Made by a program: the position numbers and the translations under genes | The notes under the pieces: generated by a model | Told to the model about the DNA's origin: nothing | Databases searched by the model: none | The model's input: only the letters and a program-made list of their open reading frames with translations | Shown here: piece after piece, positions 25,302-36,202 of the stretch | How positions within the stretch are numbered: the first letter of the stretch is position 1 | Layout: each line of letters begins with the position of its first letter | Origin: Gammaproteobacteria bacterium | GTDB lineage: Bacteria > Pseudomonadota > Gammaproteobacteria > JACKNK01 | Direction: 5' to 3' | Assembly: GCA_024234895.1 (NCBI GenBank) | Contig: JACKNJ010000002.1 | Span: 501,001-565,000 of the forward strand | Length of the DNA stretch: 64,000 nucleotides

Positions 25302-25960
25302 TATCTATCGTATGGCGGGTGAATACCAAGCTTTTGACAGAACTCATCCGCAAAGTCTCCTGCAACTTTAACGGCCCAGAGCGCACACCCAGCGCTGAGG
25401 CACTTGCTTGGAAAGAACTTCTTTCCCCTTGGCTTTGGATGCTCGGCAAAGAGGCCTTTTAGTTCCGACAATGTGTCTTTCTTTTTACACGCGTCGTCGT
25501 TGATTGCCTGCGAGACAGGCTCAAAATGCATCAATGCATTCCGAAGATTTATCAGGTGCTTAATGTCTTGTTGGTGTTTTCTTCCAAGATCCAGCTCAGG
25601 TTTTCGCAAAACCGCTAAACATAGCTTGAATTTCTCGACTACAGAATACTTTGCTGTCTTGGGAACCCCAAGATCCCAAAACCGTTTTAACTGCTCCGTT
25701 TCATCGCTCTCTAGCTCGCCGACCACTCTGTCACCAGCATCTGCGAAGATCTCGTTTATCAGAGCTTCGAGAAAAGCTACAGAAAGCAACACTGACGAAA
25801 CGACCAGAGATTCATGTTCTGTCCTATTTAGGGGGATGTCTAGAACTCCCCCTTCGCTTCGTTCTCGTTCCTCAAAATCCGACGCGCGCGCAGCGAACGA
25901 TTTCGCCGAGTTTAGATAAAAGTAACTGAATTGGGCACGCTCTACAATCGTATTCGCCAT
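25301..25960 (-). CDS. Cassette-borne HEPN-like protein
   Basis: This 219-residue protein starts at ATG 25960 (TTG 25969 is in frame; AAGG precedes the ATG). It is all-helical, without signal or TM segment. The motif R140-N-A-L-M-H145 matches the RNxxxH signature of HEPN-fold proteins, many of which are metal-independent RNases in toxin, abortive-infection and CRISPR systems. The N-terminal helix (VVSSVLLSVAFLEALINEIF) fits the first HEPN helix pair. Low GC and attC flanks mark it as a cassette gene. No antitoxin-like partner is encoded in the cassette. RNase activity is inference. Confidence 0.75.
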   Translation of the reverse strand: MANTIVERAQFSYFYLNSAKSFAARASDFEERERSEGGVLDIPLNRTEHESLVVSSVLLSVAFLEALINEIFADAGDRVVGELESDETEQLKRFWDLGVPKTAKYSVVEKFKLCLAVLRKPELDLGRKHQQDIKHLINLRNALMHFEPVSQAINDDACKKKDTLSELKGLFAEHPKPRGKKFFPSKCLSAGCALWAVKVAGDFADEFCQKLGIHPPYDR

Positions 25961-26332
25961 CGCACGCAACCTTGCAATCTAACGCTTAGTAGGCAGCCAA
26001 CTTCTACATAACACGATAAAAAAATGATCGTTCCGATGACGCTAACTGACTGAATTTTGGCGGATTCCTCTTCAATCATCGCGCTCGCGGTCCGTGTTAT
26101 GTAGCCAACGGCTAGCTATATCGTGTTATGTAGCCGTTCGGCGTCCGAACCGACCCCCGTTGCTCGCCACACGATCATCTGTAAGTGACTCTTTTGACTC
26201 GGATTATCGAGTTTGTCAACACCGGGGATGGCGCTGCGTTAATTGGCTACTGATTTTAATTCCAGTATCGGCGTCGCGATGGACTCAACGGTTTGCGTCT
26301 GGCCGTAAGCGGGCATTCGAACAGGATGCGGT
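25961..26332. other. Noncoding region at the upstream edge of the cassette island
   Basis: No convincing gene. The sequence at 25977-25985 (minus strand GCGTTAGAT) is an R'-type core and marks the start of the HEPN cassette. A 14-bp inverted repeat, CTACATAACACGAT at 26004-26017 and its complement at 26120-26133, surrounds the gap, and a third partial copy lies at 26092-26105. ACATAAC/GTTATGT resemble R''/R' boxes, so this may be a damaged attC or attI, but no clean L boxes can be drawn. No integrase gene was found. Nothing is recognised from 26134 to 26332. Confidence 0.5.
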
Positions 26333-26983
<651 letters not shown>

Positions 26984-27082
26984 GGGAATCCCTTTGGGGA
27001 GTGTTCAGGGGGTGATGAGCTGGCAGCTTAGTCAGCGGAGACGGCGAAAGGGCGTTTGATCCGAGCGGGATCAACGTGCCTT

Positions 27083-27155
27083 GTAGGAGCGGCTTCAGCC
27101 GCGATCGGCGCTTCGGGCTTCGGTGATGGCTGATCGCGGCTGAAGCCGCTCCTAC
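27083..27155. repeat. REP pair overlapping ribF stop
   Basis: A complete forward/inverted REP pair. The right arm ends CTCCTAC, and its CTA (27152-27154) is the TAG stop of ribF on the minus strand. Confidence 0.9.
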
Positions 27156-28084
27156 ATCGGGGTTTCGAACCAGGCTTTCGCTGCGTCGCAGTCGGTGAGG
27201 ATCTGCTGCTTGAGGGCGTCGAAGGAGTCGAACTTCCGTTCCGGGCGGATGTGGTGCAGGAAGCGGACTTCCACCTCGCGCCCGTAGAGGCTGCCTTCGT
27301 AGTCGAACAGGTGCACTTCGAGCTGCACACGGGTGCCGCCGACGGTGGGGCGCTTGCCGACGTTGGCGACGCCTTGCACCGGCTGGTCGCCAAGGCAGGG
27401 GATATCGACCGCGTAGACGCCGCTGACCGGGCAGACCTTGCGCCGCAGCAGCACGTTGGCGGTCGGGAAACCGATGGTGCGGCCACGCTTGTCGCCATGC
27501 ACGACCTTGCCGCGCACGCTGTAGTGGCGACCGAGCAGGTGTGCGGCGAGCTGGAGGTCATTGCCCGCGAGCGCCTGGCGGACCCGCGTGCTGCTGACGC
27601 GACCGTCGTGGGCGACGTAGGTGTGCATGTTGACCACTTCGAAACCGTGCCGCTGGCCGGCGGCGGTGAGGGTGTCGAAGTCGCCGGCGCGGTCGCGACC
27701 GAAGCGGAAGTCGTCGCCGACCACGAGGTAGCGGATGCCCAGCCCCTGCACCAGCACCCGGTCGATGAACTCGCTGGCCGGCATGTGCGCGAGGTTGGCG
27801 TCGAAGGTCAGGCAGAACATGCGGTCCAGGCCATGATCGCGCAGCAGTTCGTACTTCTCGCGGAAGCGGGTCAGGCGGGCGGGGGCGTTGTCGCCCATGA
27901 AGTATTCGAGCGGCGTCGGTTCGAAGGTGATGACCGTCGCCGGCAGCCCGAACTCCCGGGATTTCTCGGCGAGACGTTCGAGCACCGCGACGTGACCGAG
28001 ATGCACGCCGTCGAAGTTGCCGATGGTGGCGACGCAGCCGTGGTGTTCGGGGCGAAGGTTGTAGTGTCCGCGGATCAGTTGCAT
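27152..28084 (-). CDS. ribF: Bifunctional riboflavin kinase/FAD synthetase RibF
   Basis: This 310-residue protein starts at ATG 28084 (MQLIRGHYNLRPEH), rejecting an upstream in-frame start that overlaps murJ. The N-terminal FMN adenylyltransferase domain has TIGNFDGVHLGHVAVL and the VSSTRVRQAL motif. The C-terminal flavokinase domain has GKVVHGDKRGRTIGFPTAN and GVANVGKRPTVGG. It makes FMN and then FAD in the cytoplasm. Its start lies 10 bases after the murJ stop, the classic murJ-ribF order. The last codons run into a REP that supplies TAG. Confidence 0.96.
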   Translation of the reverse strand: MQLIRGHYNLRPEHHGCVATIGNFDGVHLGHVAVLERLAEKSREFGLPATVITFEPTPLEYFMGDNAPARLTRFREKYELLRDHGLDRMFCLTFDANLAHMPASEFIDRVLVQGLGIRYLVVGDDFRFGRDRAGDFDTLTAAGQRHGFEVVNMHTYVAHDGRVSSTRVRQALAGNDLQLAAHLLGRHYSVRGKVVHGDKRGRTIGFPTANVLLRRKVCPVSGVYAVDIPCLGDQPVQGVANVGKRPTVGGTRVQLEVHLFDYEGSLYGREVEVRFLHHIRPERKFDSFDALKQQILTDCDAAKAWFETPM

Positions 28085-28094
28085 GGGCCGGATT

Positions 28095-29642
28095 CTACTC
28101 AGAGCTCGGCCCGCCACGAAGCTGCGACACCCGCATGCCCATCGCGTACAGCGCGAGCAGATACGTCGCGGCGGCCGCGGCGATGACGCCGAGCAGGCGC
28201 AGGCCGCGCTCCCAGCCGGCGGCGGAGGTCCAGCCTTGCAGGTCGCCCGCGAGCCACAGCACGACGGCGGCCATCAGGCCGATCGCGATCAGCACCTTGA
28301 GAACGAAGCGGCCCCAGCCGGCCTGCGGCGTGAACAGGCCGCCGCGACGCAGGCCGCGATACAGCAGGGCGGCGTTGAGGAAGGCGGACAGGGTGGTGGC
28401 GAGCGCGAGGCCGGCGTGCGCCAGCGGCCAGACCAGGATCAGGTTGAAGACCATGTTGGCGGCCATCGCGATGATGCCGATCTTCACCGGTGTCTTGGTG
28501 TCCTGGCGCGAATAGAAGCCCGGCGCGAGCACCTTGATCAGCATGAAGCCGACCAGCCCGACGCCGTAGGCCATCAGGCTGAGGCTGGCCATCTCCACGT
28601 CGTGGGCGTTGAAATCGCCGTGCTGGAACAGGGTGGCGAGCATCGGGCCGGCCAGCGTGAGCAGGGCGACGGCGGCCGGCGCGCCGATCAGCACGACGCC
28701 GCGGATGCCCCAGTCCAGGGTCTGCGAGAAGGTGGCGGTGTCGGCGCGGGAGTGGTCACGCGAGAGCTTGGGCAGGATGACGGTGGCAATGGCGATGCCG
28801 AAGACGCCGAGCGGGAATTCCATCAGGCGGTCCGAGAAATACAGCCACGACACGCTGCCGGAGACCAGGAAGGAGGCGATCAGCGTGTCGAGCAGCAGAT
28901 TGATCTGCGCGACCGAGGAGCCGAACAGGGCCGGCACCATCAGCTTCATGATGCGGCGCACGCCCTCGTGGGCGCGGTTCCAGCGCGGACGCGGCAGCAG
29001 GTTCAGGCGCAGCAGGAACGGCAGCTGGAAACCGAGCTGCGCGATACCGGCGACGAACACGCCGATCGCCAGCGCCATGATCGGGCGCTCCATCATCGGC
29101 GCGAGCCAGAGCGCGGCGGCGATCATCACCAGATTCAGCAGCACCGGCGTCAGCGAGGGGATCGCGAACCTGCCGTAGCTGTTGAGGATGCCGCCGACGA
29201 AGGCGGTCAGCGAGATGAACAGCAGGTAGGGGAAGGTCCAGCGCAGCATGTCGCCGGCGAGTTCGATCTTGCCGGCATCGCCGGCGAAACCGGGCGCGAA
29301 CACATAGATCAGCAGCGGCGCGGCGAGCACGCCGATCGCGGTGATCAGGAACAGGATGCCGGCCAGCGTGCCGGCGACACTGGCGATCAGTTCGCGCGCC
29401 TCGTCGTGGCTGCGGTTGGTGCGGTATTCGGACAGCACCGGCACGAAGGCCTGCGAGAACGCGCCCTCGGCGAACAGGCGGCGCAGGAAGTTGGGGATCT
29501 TGAAGGCGACGAAGAAGGCGTCGGTCGCGGCGCTGGCGCCGAACGCGAAGGCGATCACCACGTCGCGCACGAAGCCGAGCACGCGGGAGATCATGGTCAT
29601 CGCGCTGACCACGACGCTGGAACGGAGAAGTTTTACGGACAT
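28095..29642 (-). CDS. murJ: Lipid II flippase MurJ
   Basis: This 515-residue polytopic inner-membrane protein has about 14 TM helices. The N-terminus (LLRSSVVVSAMTMISRVLGFVRDVVIAFAFG) and the ATDAFFVAFKIPNFLRRLFAEGAFSQAF block are diagnostic of MurJ (MviN), which flips lipid II across the membrane for peptidoglycan synthesis. The length is typical. It heads a murJ-ribF operon transcribed leftward and is divergent from rdgB, with a paired repeat in the shared upstream region. Confidence 0.96.
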   Translation of the reverse strand: MSVKLLRSSVVVSAMTMISRVLGFVRDVVIAFAFGASAATDAFFVAFKIPNFLRRLFAEGAFSQAFVPVLSEYRTNRSHDEARELIASVAGTLAGILFLITAIGVLAAPLLIYVFAPGFAGDAGKIELAGDMLRWTFPYLLFISLTAFVGGILNSYGRFAIPSLTPVLLNLVMIAAALWLAPMMERPIMALAIGVFVAGIAQLGFQLPFLLRLNLLPRPRWNRAHEGVRRIMKLMVPALFGSSVAQINLLLDTLIASFLVSGSVSWLYFSDRLMEFPLGVFGIAIATVILPKLSRDHSRADTATFSQTLDWGIRGVVLIGAPAAVALLTLAGPMLATLFQHGDFNAHDVEMASLSLMAYGVGLVGFMLIKVLAPGFYSRQDTKTPVKIGIIAMAANMVFNLILVWPLAHAGLALATTLSAFLNAALLYRGLRRGGLFTPQAGWGRFVLKVLIAIGLMAAVVLWLAGDLQGWTSAAGWERGLRLLGVIAAAAATYLLALYAMGMRVSQLRGGPSSE

Positions 29643-29695
29643 GGGCGCACCGCCGGGGGGTGCGCGCGATCATAACGGTTGGTGGGCTGGCCCGC

Positions 29696-29780
29696 GTAGG
29701 GCGCGCTCCGCGCACCGTAACCATCGTCCGGGCGTGTCGATATGGTGGGCGTCGGTTTCGGTGCGCGGGGCGCACCCTGC
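29696..29780. repeat. Paired inverted repeat, GTAGGGCGCGCTCCGCGC family
   Basis: The left arm GTAGGGCGCGCTCCGCGCAC and an imperfect inverted arm (GTGCGCGGGGCGCACCCTGC) enclose about 40 bases in the divergent murJ/rdgB promoter region. It is distinct in sequence from the REP family. Confidence 0.75.
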
Positions 29781-29824
29781 GGGGGGTAGACTTTCGGGCA
29801 TTCCTTTTCAGCCAAGAGTCCGCC

Positions 29825-30415
29825 ATGTCCCGCATCGTTCTGGCCAGCAACAACAAGGGCAAGGTCCGCGAGTTCAACCAGATCCTCGCCGACCTGCATT
29901 TCGAGGTGATCCCGCAGGGCGAACTGAACGTCCCCGAAGCCGAGGAGACCGGCCTGACCTTCGTCGAGAACGCGATCCTGAAGGCGCGCAACGCCGCCGC
30001 GATCACCGGGCTGCCGGCGATCGCGGACGATTCGGGGCTGGAGGTCGACGCGCTGGCCGGCGCGCCGGGCATCTATTCCGCCCGCTACGCCGGCGTGGGT
30101 GCCGGCGACGAGGCCAATCTGCGCAAGCTGCTGGACGATCTGCGCGACGTGCCGGAGGCCGAGCGCACCGCCCGCTTCCGCGCGCTGATCGTGTTCATGC
30201 GCCACGCGAACGACCCGGCGCCGCTGATCGCGCAGGGCGCCTGGGAGGGCCGCATCCTGTTCGAGCCGGTTGGTCAGAACGGTTTCGGTTACGACCCGGT
30301 GTTCTGGGTGCCCGGCGAGGGCTGTTCCTCCGCGCAACTGCCGCCGGCGACCAAGAACCGCCTGAGCCATCGCGGCCAGGCCCTGAAGGAACTGGTCCGC
30401 CTGCTTGGCCATTGA
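29825..30415 (+). CDS. rdgB: XTP/dITP diphosphatase (RdgB/HAM1)
   Basis: This 196-residue protein removes non-canonical purine triphosphates such as dITP and XTP from the nucleotide pool. It has the SNNKGKVREFNQIL start, the GLTFVENAILKARNAA block, the active-site DDSGLEVDAL and the C-terminal FGYDPVFW and KNRLSHRGQAL motifs. The start at ATG 29825 matches family length. Its end overlaps hemW by 11 bases. Confidence 0.95.
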   Translation: MSRIVLASNNKGKVREFNQILADLHFEVIPQGELNVPEAEETGLTFVENAILKARNAAAITGLPAIADDSGLEVDALAGAPGIYSARYAGVGAGDEANLRKLLDDLRDVPEAERTARFRALIVFMRHANDPAPLIAQGAWEGRILFEPVGQNGFGYDPVFWVPGEGCSSAQLPPATKNRLSHRGQALKELVRLLGH

Positions 30416-31565
30416 GGCCTTGCCGCCGCTGGCGCTGTACGTGCACATCCCCTGGTGTGTGCGCAAGTGCCCGTACTGCGACTTCAACTCGCACGCGCTG
30501 CGCGACGACGCGCCGCCGGAGCGGGCCTACGTCGCTGCCCTGCTGAATGACCTGGAGTCGCAACTGCCGTCCGTCTGGGGGCGGACGCTGAGCAGCATCT
30601 TCATCGGCGGTGGCACGCCTAGCCTGTTTTCCGGCGAGGCGATCGACAGTCTGCTGAGTGGCGTCCGCACCCGCATGACCCTGCGTCCGGATGCGGAGAT
30701 CACGCTGGAAGCCAACCCCGGCGCGGTCGAGGCCGGGCGGTTCCATGAGTTCCGTGCGGCCGGTGTGAACCGCCTGTCGATCGGCGTGCAGAGCTTCGCG
30801 GATGCGCAACTGCACGCGCTGGGCCGCATCCACGATCGCGGCCAGGCGATCGCCGCCGCCGGGATCGCGCGTGCCGCCGGCTTCGACAATTTCAATCTCG
30901 ACCTGATGCACGGGCTGCCCGGGCAGGACATCGCCGCCGCCATGGCCGACCTGCGGCAGGCGATCGAGCTCGGCCCGACGCATCTGTCCTGGTACCAGCT
31001 CACGCTGGAGCCGAACACGCTGTTCCATGCCCGGCCGCCGCGCCTGCCGGACGACGACACCATTGCCGGCATCGAGGACGCGGGCTTCGAACTGCTGGCC
31101 GGGGCCGGCTACGCGCGTTACGAGGTGTCCGCGTTCGCGCGCGACGGTCGTCGCGCCCGCCACAACCTCAATTACTGGTCGTTCGGCGATTACCTCGGGA
31201 TCGGCGCCGGTGCGCACGGCAAGATCAGCGATGGCGGCAGCGGCACGGTGCGCCGTTATCACAAGGCGAAGCACCCCACGGACTATCTCGCCGCGCCGGG
31301 GGCCGAGCAGGCTTCGAATACCCTGGATGCGGGCGATCTGGTGTTCGAGTTCATGCTCAATGCGCTGCGCCTGGTCGACGGCGTGCCGCGCGACTGGTTC
31401 GCCGCGCGTACCGGGCTTGCCTGGTCGTGCGTGCAGGCGGCGTTCGACGCGGCGGTCGCCGACGGCCTGCTCGTCGACGATGAAACACGCATCCGCCCGA
31501 CGGAACTGGGGCTGCGTTTCCTCAACGACCTGCAAGCGCGCTTTCTGGACAGCGACGCATGCTGA
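30405..31565 (+). CDS. hemW: Radical SAM heme chaperone HemW
   Basis: The product has 386 residues. The radical-SAM cluster motif C18xxxC22xxC25 sits in HIPWCVRKCPYCDFNSH, followed by IFIGGGTPSLFS and the SIGVQSFAD block. HemW-specific sequence is kept at the C-terminal HemN-like region (NYWSFGDYLGIGAGAHGK). It is a heme-binding chaperone, not a coproporphyrinogen oxidase. No ATG fits; TTG 30405 gives the usual ~10 residues before LYVHIPWC and overlaps rdgB, which supports coupling. TTG 30420 is the next option. Confidence 0.93.
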   Translation: MAIEALPPLALYVHIPWCVRKCPYCDFNSHALRDDAPPERAYVAALLNDLESQLPSVWGRTLSSIFIGGGTPSLFSGEAIDSLLSGVRTRMTLRPDAEITLEANPGAVEAGRFHEFRAAGVNRLSIGVQSFADAQLHALGRIHDRGQAIAAAGIARAAGFDNFNLDLMHGLPGQDIAAAMADLRQAIELGPTHLSWYQLTLEPNTLFHARPPRLPDDDTIAGIEDAGFELLAGAGYARYEVSAFARDGRRARHNLNYWSFGDYLGIGAGAHGKISDGGSGTVRRYHKAKHPTDYLAAPGAEQASNTLDAGDLVFEFMLNALRLVDGVPRDWFAARTGLAWSCVQAAFDAAVADGLLVDDETRIRPTELGLRFLNDLQARFLDSDAC

Positions 31566-31744
31566 GCGAGGTGTTCATCCAGTGCCCGTATTGCGGCGAA
31601 ACCATCACGGTATTCCCGGACCCCAGCCTGGACGGCCAGAACTATATTGAGGACTGCACCGTCTGCTGCCGGCCCATCGAGCTGCATCTGTCCGTGGACG
31701 GGGATGGCGATGCCCTTGTCACCGCGAGAAGAGACGATGACTGA
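31559..31744 (+). CDS. CPXCG-motif cysteine-rich small protein
   Basis: This 61-residue protein overlaps the hemW stop by seven bases. Two Cys pairs (CPYCG and CTVCC) suggest a bound zinc. It matches the small CPXCG-motif family found across Gammaproteobacteria, of unknown function. It overlaps the next gene (rof) by eight bases, so rdgB-hemW-this-rof form a tight operon. Confidence 0.85.
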   Translation: MLSEVFIQCPYCGETITVFPDPSLDGQNYIEDCTVCCRPIELHLSVDGDGDALVTARRDDD

Positions 31745-31979
31745 CTACAAGCCGATTTCCTGCATCGACTACAGCCTGCTCGAGGAATCGATCGTGCTGC
31801 GCCGTGAGCTCAGGCTCGGCTGGCACGACGACGATGGTCGGGATCATGTCGAGACGGTGCGTCCCGTCGATCTGCAGACACGGGCCAGCGAGGAGTATCT
31901 GACCTTCCTGTGCCGGAACGGTCAGTCCCGCGAGGTGCGCCTGGATCGGATCGTGCGTTTCGAGGCGATCACGCACTGA
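31737..31979 (+). CDS. rof: Rho-binding antiterminator Rof (YaeO-like)
   Basis: The product has 80 residues. The start MTDYKPISCIDYSLLEESIVL and the end EEYLTFLCRNGQSREVRLDRIVRFEAI align well with E. coli Rof, which binds the Rho hexamer and blocks RNA loading. It is the last gene of the rdgB-hemW operon; no terminator hairpin with a T-run was found immediately after it. Confidence 0.82.
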   Translation: MTDYKPISCIDYSLLEESIVLRRELRLGWHDDDGRDHVETVRPVDLQTRASEEYLTFLCRNGQSREVRLDRIVRFEAITH

Positions 31980-32339
31980 AAAACGGGGCGTGCGGCGGTA
32001 TTTCGCAATTCGGTTATTCACATTTGTTTGCGGCTTGTCGACCGGCCGGATGCGCGTCGTGAGCGGTGCCCGGGATGCGTTTCAGTGCCTGCTGATATTC
32101 TTTAAATCATTGTTTAATAGACACTTTCATGTTTCGGCTATTTTGTGCTCAATCCGTCGGAAGTGACGGTGACAAGCGGGTTACACGCAGAGCCGAACAT
32201 GTTACCCACAAAGTTATCCACAGAAATTGGGGATACCCGCCGAATTCGCTTGTGCCATCGTGACTTATCGGGGCTTTCTGGGAATTGGGTGAGCTTTGTG
32301 CGCCAACTGGCGAGATGTGATCCGGCTTGCCTCAAACCC
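31980..32339. other. Long noncoding gap with DnaA boxes
   Basis: No gene is visible here. Two perfect TTATNCACA DnaA boxes are present, TTATTCACA at 32014-32022 and TTATCCACA at 32214-32222. A near match, TTACCCACA, is at 32202-32210. An AT-rich patch (about 32087-32131, including TTTAAATCATTGTTTAATAG) lies between them. This could be a DnaA-controlled or DnaA-titrating locus, or a minor origin feature; three boxes are too few to call an origin. Confidence 0.5.
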
Positions 32340-32368
32340 TTGCACGGAGCCGGGTGCATCCGTAGAAT
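32340..32368 (+). promoter_or_regulatory. Sigma70 promoter of rpmE
   Basis: TTGCAC (32340-32345), an exact 17-base spacer and TAGAAT (32363-32368). It leaves a leader of about 100 bases before rpmE, long enough for the autoregulatory leader known for L31 genes in Gammaproteobacteria. Confidence 0.7.
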
Positions 32369-32472
32369 GCCGCGCTCTTTGCCCCCCGGACCGCAGTAAG
32401 GACCGGTGCGAGGCAGCACAGAACACCCGTCCCCCGCGTAGCCGGTGGGCCAACCGATCGAGAGATACCGAG

Positions 32473-32682
32473 ATGAAAGCCGACATTCATCCCAACTACA
32501 GCGAAGTCACCGTGACCTGCGCCTGTGGCAACACCTTCCAGACCCGCTCCACGCTGGGTCACGATCTGCAGATCGAAGTCTGCTCGCAGTGCCATCCGTT
32601 CTTCACCGGCAAGCAGAAGATCCTCGACACCGGTGGCCGCGTCGACAAGTTCCGTCGCCGCTACAACCGTCCGGGCAAGTAA
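32473..32682 (+). CDS. rpmE: 50S ribosomal protein L31, zinc-binding form
   Basis: This 69-residue component of the large ribosomal subunit at the intersubunit bridge is the C+ form, with four zinc-ligand Cys: C16 and C18 in TCACGN, and C37 and C40 in CSQCHPF. The start MKADIHPNY is canonical. A good promoter with a ~100-base leader precedes it and a strong terminator follows, so it is a single-gene unit. The leader may carry the L31-binding autoregulatory structure. Confidence 0.97.
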   Translation: MKADIHPNYSEVTVTCACGNTFQTRSTLGHDLQIEVCSQCHPFFTGKQKILDTGGRVDKFRRRYNRPGK

Positions 32683-32730
32683 GCCGCGCCATCCGTCGGT
32701 ATCGCGCTGACCGCGATATCGACGACAAGA

Positions 32731-32765
32731 AAAAGGCCGGGCCTCGCAAGAGGCCCGGCCTTTTT
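32731..32765. terminator. Bidirectional terminator after rpmE
   Basis: 11-bp stem GGCCGGGCCTC/GAGGCCCGGCC with a GCAA loop, flanked by AAAAA on the left and TTTTT on the right. It serves rpmE and probably also the convergent gene ending at 32800. Confidence 0.93.
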
Positions 32766-32799
32766 CGTTGCGACCGGATGGGCTTGCGCTGGTCGGCGC

Positions 32800-33765
32800 T
32801 TACCAGCCCCAGCCATATCCGTAGCCGGCGGGGTAGGCCGGCACGAAGTACGGACGACCGTCCCAGGTCGGCACGTAGCCGAGATAGGCGCCCGGATCGG
32901 CGACCATCGGCGGATACGGCGGGAACACCGGCGCATTCACGACCGGCGCGGACGGCGCGTTGCCGCCCTGCTCGCGAGCACCTGCCGCCCATGCCGGACC
33001 CGGCGGCGGCACCATCGGCTCATCCATCTGGGCGGCGGCCTGCGCGGCCTTCGCCGCCTGGGCGGCTTGGGCAGCCTTGGCGGCCTGCATCTGCGCCATG
33101 CGCATCTGCATCTGCTCGTGCATCGCCTGCATCTGTTTGGCCATCTGGGCCTTGGCCTGGGCTTGCGCCTCGGTGGCGGCGGCCTTCATCTCCTCGCCGG
33201 CCTTCCCGGCCCGCGCCATCGCTTCCTTGCCGGCGTCCTCGACCGCAGCCTGCATCGCGCCGGTGTCCGGGGCGGGCGGGGCGGGCGGCGAACTCGGCGG
33301 CGCGGTGATTCCGGCGACGCCGGCTTCGGTCGCCGGAGCCTCATTGGCGGTCGCGGTCACGGTTGCGGTCGCCTCCGCCGGAGCGGCGTCGCCGGTCGCG
33401 GCAGGCGCCGCTACTTCGGCCTCGGCGGTCCCGGTGGGCGCTTCGGCGGCGGGGGCCGCTTCCGCAGTGGTCTCGGTGACCGAATCGGTGATCTGCCCGT
33501 TAACCGGGGTCGGGATGGCGTCGACGGTGGCGGATTCGGATGCGGCGACGTTCTGGGTCGCGGCCAGTTCGCTGTCGGAGACGACCGGTGCCTCGACCGC
33601 GGCTTCGGTGCTCGCCGGTTCGCGTCCGGATTCGTAGATGAAGATGCCGGCGATGGCGGCCAGCGACAGGCCGACGACGGCCATGTAGGAGCTGGCGCCC
33701 TGTTGGCGTTTACGGAGGCTGGCGAGCGTCGGACGTGGCAACTTTCCGTTCGGGGAAGCGGGCAT
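32800..33765 (-). CDS. Anchored Ala/Pro/Met-rich low-complexity protein, function unknown
   Basis: This 321-residue protein starts at ATG 33765 (MPASPNGKLPRP) with GAGG eight bases upstream; the longer frame to 33828 adds unlikely leader. A basic N-terminus is followed by one TM helix (SSYMAVVGLSLAAIAGIFIY, ~27-48), a long Ala/Thr/Glu/Pro spacer, then a Met/Gln/Ala coiled stretch (AKQMQAMHEQMQMRMAQM and AAQAAKAAQAAAQ). The C-terminal tail is Pro/Tyr/Gly-rich and ends GYGYGWGW. The layout suggests a periplasmic spacer with an aggregation- or wall-contacting tail. It is not matched to any known family. Confidence 0.7.
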   Translation of the reverse strand: MPASPNGKLPRPTLASLRKRQQGASSYMAVVGLSLAAIAGIFIYESGREPASTEAAVEAPVVSDSELAATQNVAASESATVDAIPTPVNGQITDSVTETTAEAAPAAEAPTGTAEAEVAAPAATGDAAPAEATATVTATANEAPATEAGVAGITAPPSSPPAPPAPDTGAMQAAVEDAGKEAMARAGKAGEEMKAAATEAQAQAKAQMAKQMQAMHEQMQMRMAQMQAAKAAQAAQAAKAAQAAAQMDEPMVPPPGPAWAAGAREQGGNAPSAPVVNAPVFPPYPPMVADPGAYLGYVPTWDGRPYFVPAYPAGYGYGWGW

Positions 33766-34020
33766 CGGTGGATCCTCTATGACTGGGATTTGACTTAGGC
33801 GGGAGACCGTCCGGAAGCGGCCCTGCAATGGGCTTTGACAGCGGTCTTGCGCAAAAGCCTAGCACAGTTGCAAGGCCTGAAATTTGGCGTGCTTGCTGCG
33901 TTCCGGGCGCATTTCGCGACGCGTCCGGTTCCCGTCTGTCATGGTTGTCAAAGGCGGCTGACGAGGTGGGGCGTGGGTGGCATCAACGGGGGCGCCGCTT
34001 GCGGGTTAAACTCGCCCGCC

Positions 34021-36186
<2,166 letters not shown>

Positions 36187-36202
36187 ACCCGGAGTCAGCC
36201 GA

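Noticed and set aside
28083..29675. 530-codon plus-strand frame over murJ
   Set aside because: murJ on the minus strand has full family motifs and length; the plus frame is a compositional shadow rich in Gln/Arg/Glu.
31980..32339. A chromosomal origin call
   Set aside because: Only two perfect and one near DnaA box, and no dnaA, dnaN or mnmG nearby. Kept as a finding but not annotated as oriC.
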